Shown: piece by piece, positions 6,092 through 9,214 of the stretch
How positions within the stretch are numbered: position 1 is the first letter of the stretch
Layout of the letters: each line of letters begins with the position of its first letter
NCBI GenBank assembly: GCA_030640495.1
Contig: DAOWJH010000114.1
Location: forward strand, 1-9,214
Source of the DNA: Dehalococcoidia bacterium
Lineage (GTDB): Bacteria > Chloroflexota > Dehalococcoidia > Dehalococcoidales > DAOWJH01
Length of the DNA stretch: 9,214 nt
Direction: 5' to 3'
Position numbers and translations under genes: made by a program
Notes under the pieces: generated by a model
Told to the model about the DNA's origin: nothing
The model's database searches: none
The model's input: only the letters and a program-made list of their open reading frames with translations

Positions 6092-6979
6092 ATGCCACTA
6101 TCTGAAGGCAAAAATTCATCATCAATAACCTCGGCAGGTAATGTAAAAGCCGAGGTTTTTTCTTCATCAGCATCTATAGAAGAGATGAAGGCGATGGCTA
6201 AAAGGCTGCGCCGTCACATCATCACTATGACCGGGAAGGCTGGTAGTGGCCACCCCGGTGGCTCCCTCTCGGCGGTGGAGATTGTTACCGCTCTCTATTT
6301 TAAGCGACTGCGGCATAAGCCGTTACACCCCCGGTGGCCAGACAGGGATAGGTTCATCCTGAGCAAGGGGCATGCCGCTCCCTTACTCTACGCTACCCTG
6401 GCCGAGTGTGGCTATTTCCCGGTTGATAAGCTAATCACTCTAAGGCAGTTAGATAGTTACCTTCAGGGTCATACCGACCGAACGACTACCCCCGGGGTGG
6501 AGATGTCAGCCGGTGCCTTGGGACAGGGGTTATCCTTTGCCATTGGTGTTGCCCTGGCTGGTCGCCTCAACTCACAGAAGTATAGGGTATATGTTCTGCT
6601 GGGTGATGGCGAGTGTGATGAGGGGCAGGTGTGGGAGGGGGCTATGGCCGCCGCCCACTTTAAGGTGGATAGTCTGGTGGCTATTGTTGATAATAACGGA
6701 CAGCAGATTGATGGCTGGAACCGTGATGTAATGAACCTTGACCCCTTCAGTAAGAAATGGCAGGCTTTTGGCTGGCATGTTATTGAGGTTGATGGTCACA
6801 ACCTGGTTCAACTTATTGAGGCTTTTGACCAGGCAAAACTGATAAAAGGAAAGCCCGCTGTCATTATTGCCCATACTATCAAGGGCAAGGGGGTCAGCTT
6901 TATGGAGAATAACCCTGATTTTCACGGTAAAGCCCCCAATGCCGCTGAGGTGGAGCTCGCCCTGAAGGAGTTGCAATAG
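6092..6979 (+). CDS. tktN: Transketolase, N-terminal (ThDP-binding) subunit
   Basis: First half of a two-gene transketolase, 295 residues from the chosen start. The thiamine diphosphate and magnesium motif is intact: GDGE (171-174) followed by NN (201-202). Other family landmarks are GKAGSGHPGG (active-site His54), SKGHAAPLLY and GALGQGLS. The enzyme moves two-carbon ketol units in the non-oxidative pentose phosphate pathway and needs the C-terminal subunit encoded just downstream. ATG 6092 is preferred over 6074 because GGAGG is 7 nt upstream and the promoter -10 box abuts 6074. The first 30 or so residues look non-conserved and contain a terminator-like hairpin (6127-6161), so ATG 6185 or 6194 remain alternatives. 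The last 16 codons and the stop are tandemly repeated after the gene. Confidence 0.92.
   Translation: MPLSEGKNSSSITSAGNVKAEVFSSSASIEEMKAMAKRLRRHIITMTGKAGSGHPGGSLSAVEIVTALYFKRLRHKPLHPRWPDRDRFILSKGHAAPLLYATLAECGYFPVDKLITLRQLDSYLQGHTDRTTTPGVEMSAGALGQGLSFAIGVALAGRLNSQKYRVYVLLGDGECDEGQVWEGAMAAAHFKVDSLVAIVDNNGQQIDGWNRDVMNLDPFSKKWQAFGWHVIEVDGHNLVQLIEAFDQAKLIKGKPAVIIAHTIKGKGVSFMENNPDFHGKAPNAAEVELALKELQ
6127..6161 (+). terminator. Terminator-like hairpin inside the 5' end of tktN (possible attenuator)
   Basis: AACCTCGGC (6127-6135) pairs perfectly with GCCGAGGTT (6149-6157), a 9-bp stem with a 13-nt loop, running directly into TTTTTT (6156-6161). This is a standard intrinsic-terminator shape, yet it lies 35 nt inside the reading frame that starts at 6092. 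With a start site near 6079, a terminated RNA would be about 80 nt long. The GGAG of the Shine-Dalgarno could also pair with the CCTC of the left arm. Whether it acts as attenuator or is a chance of codon choice is untested. Confidence 0.5.
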
Positions 6980-7174
6980 AGTTCGTTTATCAAGGGTAGT
7001 TTGAAGGGGCAAAGCCCCCAATGCGGCTGAGGTGGAGCTCACCCTGAAGGAGCTGCAATAGAGTTCGTTTATCAGGGGTAGTTTGAAGGGGCAAAGCCCC
7101 CAATGCGGCTGAGGTGGAGTTCGCCCTGAAGGAACTGCAATAGAGTTCGTTTATCAAGGGTAGTTTGAAGGGGC
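6929..7174 (+). repeat. Three exact-period 82-bp tandem repeats of the tktN 3' end
   Basis: Units start at 6929, 7011 and 7093, each exactly 82 bp, with a final partial at 7175-7182. Unit 1 holds the last 16 codons and stop of tktN plus 31 bp of downstream sequence. Units 2 and 3 are copies beyond the stop, in shifted frames because 82 is not a multiple of three. Any two units differ at about four positions. Together with the following element they account for the whole 312-bp gap between the two transketolase genes. Confidence 0.92.
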
Positions 7175-7291
7175 AAAGCCCCTTCAAAAACAATCTTTCC
7201 CCCTCCCTTTGTAAGGGAGGGGGATAAAGGGGGTAGGTTCTAAACAAATATCTAAAGGGGTGAGATTAATAAATAATTTCGGAGTAGAAAG
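7165..7291. repeat. Palindrome-rich repeat element, copy B, inside the transketolase operon
   Basis: Two perfect stems follow each other. 7165-7174 pairs with 7178-7187 (10 bp, AAA loop). 7199-7209 pairs with 7213-7223 (11 bp, TGT loop). After these comes GGATAAAGGGG (7222-7232), also present at 305-315 in copy A, and a right end alignable to copy A up to TAGAAAGT. The two flanking genes are unrelated to those around copy A, so the shared sequence belongs to the element. There is no T-tract, so it should not block transcription into the C-half gene strongly. Confidence 0.7.
7281..7284 (+). promoter_or_regulatory. Ribosome binding site for the UUG-started tktC
   Basis: GGAG lies 7 nt before TTG at 7292 and fixes that start. 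It falls in the right end of repeat element copy B; at the same position copy A reads GATA (364-367). Confidence 0.65.
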
Positions 7292-8236
7292 TTGACTCAA
7301 GAAGTTTCCCTGAGGGAAGCCTATGGCAAAACCCTGGTTGAGCTGGGCAAGGAAAACCCCAATGTTGTGGTGCTGGATGCTGACCTGTCCCGGTCAACGA
7401 TGACCCATTTCTTTGCCAGGGAATTTCCCAATCGCTTCTTTGACTGTGGCATCGCTGAGCAGAATATGGTGGGCATTGCCGCTGGGCTGGCAGTCTCAGG
7501 CAAACTTGCCTTTGCCAGCACCTTTGCCGTTTTTGTCCCCGGACGCTGCTTTGACCAGGTTCGTATGTCTATAGCTCAACCTGGGCTCAATGTTAAGCTG
7601 GTTACCACCCATGGTGGCATTAGTATTGGCGAGGATGGCACCTCGCACCAGGCTATTGAAGACCTGGCTCTAGCCTGTTCCCTGCCTGGCTTTACTGTTA
7701 TCGTTCCTGCCGATGCCATTGAAACCGCCCAGGCAGTAAGAGTGGCTGCCGCCAACTACGGACCCTTCTACATCAGGCTGTGCCGCCCCAAATTGCCGCT
7801 GGTCTATGATGACGACTATCACTTCGTTCTGGGTAAGGCAGTAACTATGAGGCGGGGCAAGGATATTACCATTATTGCTATTGGCATTATGGTGACAGCC
7901 GCCCTTGAAGCCGCTGATAACTTGGGACGGGAAGGCATAGACTGCCGGGTATTGAATATGCCTACCCTCAAGCCTGTTGATGAGGCGGCTATTATTAGGG
8001 CTGCCGCTGAGACCGGGGCTATTGTTACCGCTGAAGAGCACTTAGAGCACGGTGGGCTGGGCAGTGTGGTAGCCCGGGTGGTAGCTAAATACCAGCCGGT
8101 GCCAATGGAATTTGTCGCCATTAAAGATACCTATGCCCAATCAGGCAAACCTGCCGAGCTTTTACACAGATACGGCTTAACCGCTAAAGACATTGAGCAA
8201 GCAGTTCGGGCGGTAGTTAAAAGGAAATCTGGGTAA
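7292..8236 (+). CDS. tktC: Transketolase, C-terminal (pyrimidine-binding) subunit
   Basis: Second half of transketolase, 314 residues. It begins at the pyrimidine-binding domain (SLREAYGKTLVEL) and includes the catalytic glutamate in GIAEQNM (Glu56), GEDGTSHQ (113-120) and the C-terminal domain with LNMPTLKPVD and the TAEEH motif. It should pair with the N-terminal subunit to form the active site. The start codon is TTG: GGAG is 7 nt upstream, and no ATG or GTG occurs between it and the conserved YGKTL. The halves of split transketolases are usually adjacent or nearly so; here 312 bp of tandem repeats and a palindromic element intervene. The gene ends 13 bp before a small possible gene. Confidence 0.94.
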   Translation: MTQEVSLREAYGKTLVELGKENPNVVVLDADLSRSTMTHFFAREFPNRFFDCGIAEQNMVGIAAGLAVSGKLAFASTFAVFVPGRCFDQVRMSIAQPGLNVKLVTTHGGISIGEDGTSHQAIEDLALACSLPGFTVIVPADAIETAQAVRVAAANYGPFYIRLCRPKLPLVYDDDYHFVLGKAVTMRRGKDITIIAIGIMVTAALEAADNLGREGIDCRVLNMPTLKPVDEAAIIRAAAETGAIVTAEEHLEHGGLGSVVARVVAKYQPVPMEFVAIKDTYAQSGKPAELLHRYGLTAKDIEQAVRAVVKRKSG

Positions 8237-8249
8237 TTGGTCGACTAGC

Positions 8250-8423
8250 ATGTCAGCTATGTTGTTTGATGGGCAAAAAGATACTGTGTTGGAATTTTTG
8301 GTTCGTAATTTATCCCAAGATGATTTAGACAGTGGGGCATTAGCCAGGATTAACACGGCAGCCTACAGGATACATAAAGATTTAGGAGCCGAGTTTATGC
8401 GGCGCAGGCTGTCCACAGGGTGA
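8250..8423 (+). CDS. Possible small gene after tktC, function unknown
   Basis: An ATG at 8250 opens a 57-residue frame ending at TGA 8421-8423, 13 bp after the tktC stop on the same strand. The product has a protein-like composition: a mixed helical N-terminus (VLEFLVRNLSQDDLDSG), then a basic helix (INTAAYRIHKDLGAEFMRRR). I recognise no family. There is no clear Shine-Dalgarno before 8250 or before the next in-frame ATG at 8259, so translation would have to depend on coupling to tktC. It could be a real short gene, the remnant of a longer one, or chance. Confidence 0.4.
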   Translation: MSAMLFDGQKDTVLEFLVRNLSQDDLDSGALARINTAAYRIHKDLGAEFMRRRLSTG

Positions 8424-8472
8424 CAAAAGGCAAAAAGGGTTAACATAACTCTAAAAACAAATCAAAGCTAAT

Positions 8473-8499
8473 CAGATAGGAATTGTTTCCCTGTTTTTT
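8473..8499 (+). terminator. Weak candidate terminator after the transketolase genes
   Basis: GGAA (8479-8482) pairs with TTCC (8487-8490) around TTGT. CAG (8473-8475) can pair with CTG (8491-8493) after a 3-nt bulge, and TTTTTT follows (8494-8499). The stem is short and weak but correctly placed at the end of the plus-strand run. Apart from the possible small gene and this site, I see nothing else in 8237-8532. Confidence 0.35.
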
Positions 8500-8532
8500 A
8501 TTGCTAATGTGCCAGCAGTGAATATAGGCTGA

Positions 8533-9111
8533 CTAGGCGCTCTCTGCCCCCGAGGTATTAACTGCTCGTTTTGTCCTGATGAAATGGGTAAAACCTACCA
8601 GACACGGCAGGGCGATACCGTAAGCAGTAAGCATTCCTGAAGCTCCCAGCCACCAGCACACCAGTGGTAGCGGGATGAACAGAACGCAACTGGCTAGAAT
8701 TACATTCCTTTTGATAAACAGAGTGGCTAGCGCTGGCCCAGCTAGGATTAGCATTGGCTGAGTGATTACAGTTAGTAACACCCCAATAGTAGTGCTCTCA
8801 CCCCGCCCACCCCTGAAGCCGATAAAAATCGGCCAGTTGTGACCCATAACTGTGGCTACTCCAGTAGCTAGAACAGCTAGCTGGGGGATATTGGCTACCT
8901 GGGCAATAAGAATAGCCAATGCCCCCTTACCGGCATCAATGAAGAATACCGCAACCCCTACTTTAGCCCCAAGCTGATGAAAAGCATTGGCGGCACCCAT
9001 ATTAGCATCGCCCATCTGCCGAATATCCCTGTCTTTGACCAGACGCCCAGCAATATAGGCGGTGGGGATGGAGCCCAGAAGGTAACCCAGTAATACTATT
9101 AACCACGGCAT
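8533..9111 (-). CDS. plsY: PlsY-family glycerol-3-phosphate acyltransferase, divergent
   Basis: Integral membrane protein of 192 residues with several hydrophobic segments and the PlsY pattern: LLGYLLGSIPTAYI at the N-terminus, GDANMGAAN (34-42), DAGKG (59-63), GHNWPIF (90-96) and FRGGRGEST (99-107). PlsY uses acyl-phosphate to acylate glycerol-3-phosphate in the first step of phospholipid synthesis. Two motifs depart from the common forms: GSGNxGATN is here GDANMGAAN, and KGGKGVAT is here RGGRGEST. It may be a paralogue with altered substrate or activity, so the symbol marks the family only. The Shine-Dalgarno is weak (GAGAG). It starts 17 bp after tRNA-Leu on the same strand, leaving no room for a separate promoter downstream of the tRNA. 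Confidence 0.82.
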   Translation of the reverse strand: MPWLIVLLGYLLGSIPTAYIAGRLVKDRDIRQMGDANMGAANAFHQLGAKVGVAVFFIDAGKGALAILIAQVANIPQLAVLATGVATVMGHNWPIFIGFRGGRGESTTIGVLLTVITQPMLILAGPALATLFIKRNVILASCVLFIPLPLVCWWLGASGMLTAYGIALPCLVGFTHFIRTKRAVNTSGAESA

Positions 9112-9128
9112 ATTTGCTCTCTAATCGG

Positions 9129-9210
9129 TGCCGGGGGTGGGACTCGAACCCACAAGGATTGCTCCGGCGGATTTTAAGTCCGCTGCGTCTGCCGATTCCG
9201 CCACCCCGGC
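9129..9210 (-). tRNA. tRNA-Leu (anticodon UAA)
   Basis: Read on the minus strand from 9210. The acceptor arm GCCGGGG pairs with CCCCGGC (9136-9130), with discriminator A at 9129. The anticodon stem GCGGA/TCCGC encloses the loop CTTAAAA, giving anticodon UAA. A 13-nt variable region with a GGA/TCC mini-stem marks a class II tRNA, and the T arm is GTGGG-TTCGAGT-CCCAC. The gene does not encode CCA (the next bases are CCG), so CCA must be added afterwards. The promoter lies outside the window. Confidence 0.95.
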
Positions 9211-9214
9211 AAAC

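Noticed and set aside
6929..7182. Regularly spaced repeats as a CRISPR array
   Set aside because: The 82-bp units are contiguous with no unique spacers, and the first lies inside a coding region; they are a tandem duplication.
6990..7247. Minus-strand reading frames across the transketolase gap
   Set aside because: They translate the tandem repeats and the tktN antisense strand; the same peptide recurs because the DNA repeats, not because of selection on protein.
6092..8236. Transketolase as one gene broken by insertion or frameshift
   Set aside because: Separate N and C subunit genes are a normal arrangement in many bacteria and archaea, and both halves have complete domains, stop or start codons and ribosome binding sites.
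7292..8236. C-terminal half as part of 1-deoxyxylulose-5-phosphate synthase
   Set aside because: DXS is a single chain of about 620 residues; here two subunit genes match split transketolase, and the N half has transketolase-type motifs.
9129..9210. tRNA-Leu as an integration site for a mobile element
   Set aside because: No integrase, direct repeat of the tRNA 3' end or foreign gene cargo is visible within the window.

Overview
The window looks like ordinary chromosome from a member of the Chloroflexota, most likely a Dehalococcoidia-type anaerobe. This is inferred from the split two-gene transketolase, the long L25/Ctc protein with an acidic tail, the mixed gene set and the moderate GC content. 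No marker gene in the window fixes the taxonomy. Nearly every gene is housekeeping: translation and ribosome hibernation, DNA alkylation repair, the pentose phosphate pathway and phospholipid synthesis. No integrase, transposase, CRISPR array, toxin or defence module is visible.

Layout. At the far left, the first eight codons of a minus-strand gene (1-25) run off the edge behind a good ribosome binding site. A 417-bp divergent gap (26-442) follows, filled mostly by a palindrome-rich repeat element (about 78-375). Next come radC (443-1228) and a small lipoprotein of the chagasin/I42 cysteine-protease-inhibitor family (1307-1690), both on the plus strand. A minus-strand cluster then reads right to left: rplY, a metal-dependent amidohydrolase, thpR, a small zinc-ribbon protein, comF, long-form hpf and ogt (5981 down to 1698). 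Gaps are only 3-43 bp, and an internal sigma70-like promoter (3801-3829) lies in front of the zinc-ribbon gene.

Divergently from rplY, the plus strand carries the N- and C-terminal halves of transketolase (6092-6979 and 7292-8236). Together they would make one ThDP enzyme of the non-oxidative pentose phosphate pathway. A 57-codon possible gene follows at 8250-8423. The right end, on the minus strand, has tRNA-Leu(UAA) (9129-9210) followed after only 17 bp by a divergent PlsY-type acyltransferase (8533-9111).

The most interesting structure is non-coding. The transketolase halves are separated by 312 bp. This gap contains a perfect-period 82-bp tandem repeat that copies the last 16 codons and stop of the N-half gene, with unit boundaries at an 8-bp microhomology shared with a palindrome. 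After it comes a second copy of the palindromic element found in front of radC. The right end of that copy appears to supply the Shine-Dalgarno sequence of the C-half gene, which starts with UUG. A terminator-like hairpin with a T-tract also lies inside the 5' coding region of the N-half gene, just downstream of a clear promoter whose -35 box overlaps a palindrome. I did not find a convincing new multi-gene system.
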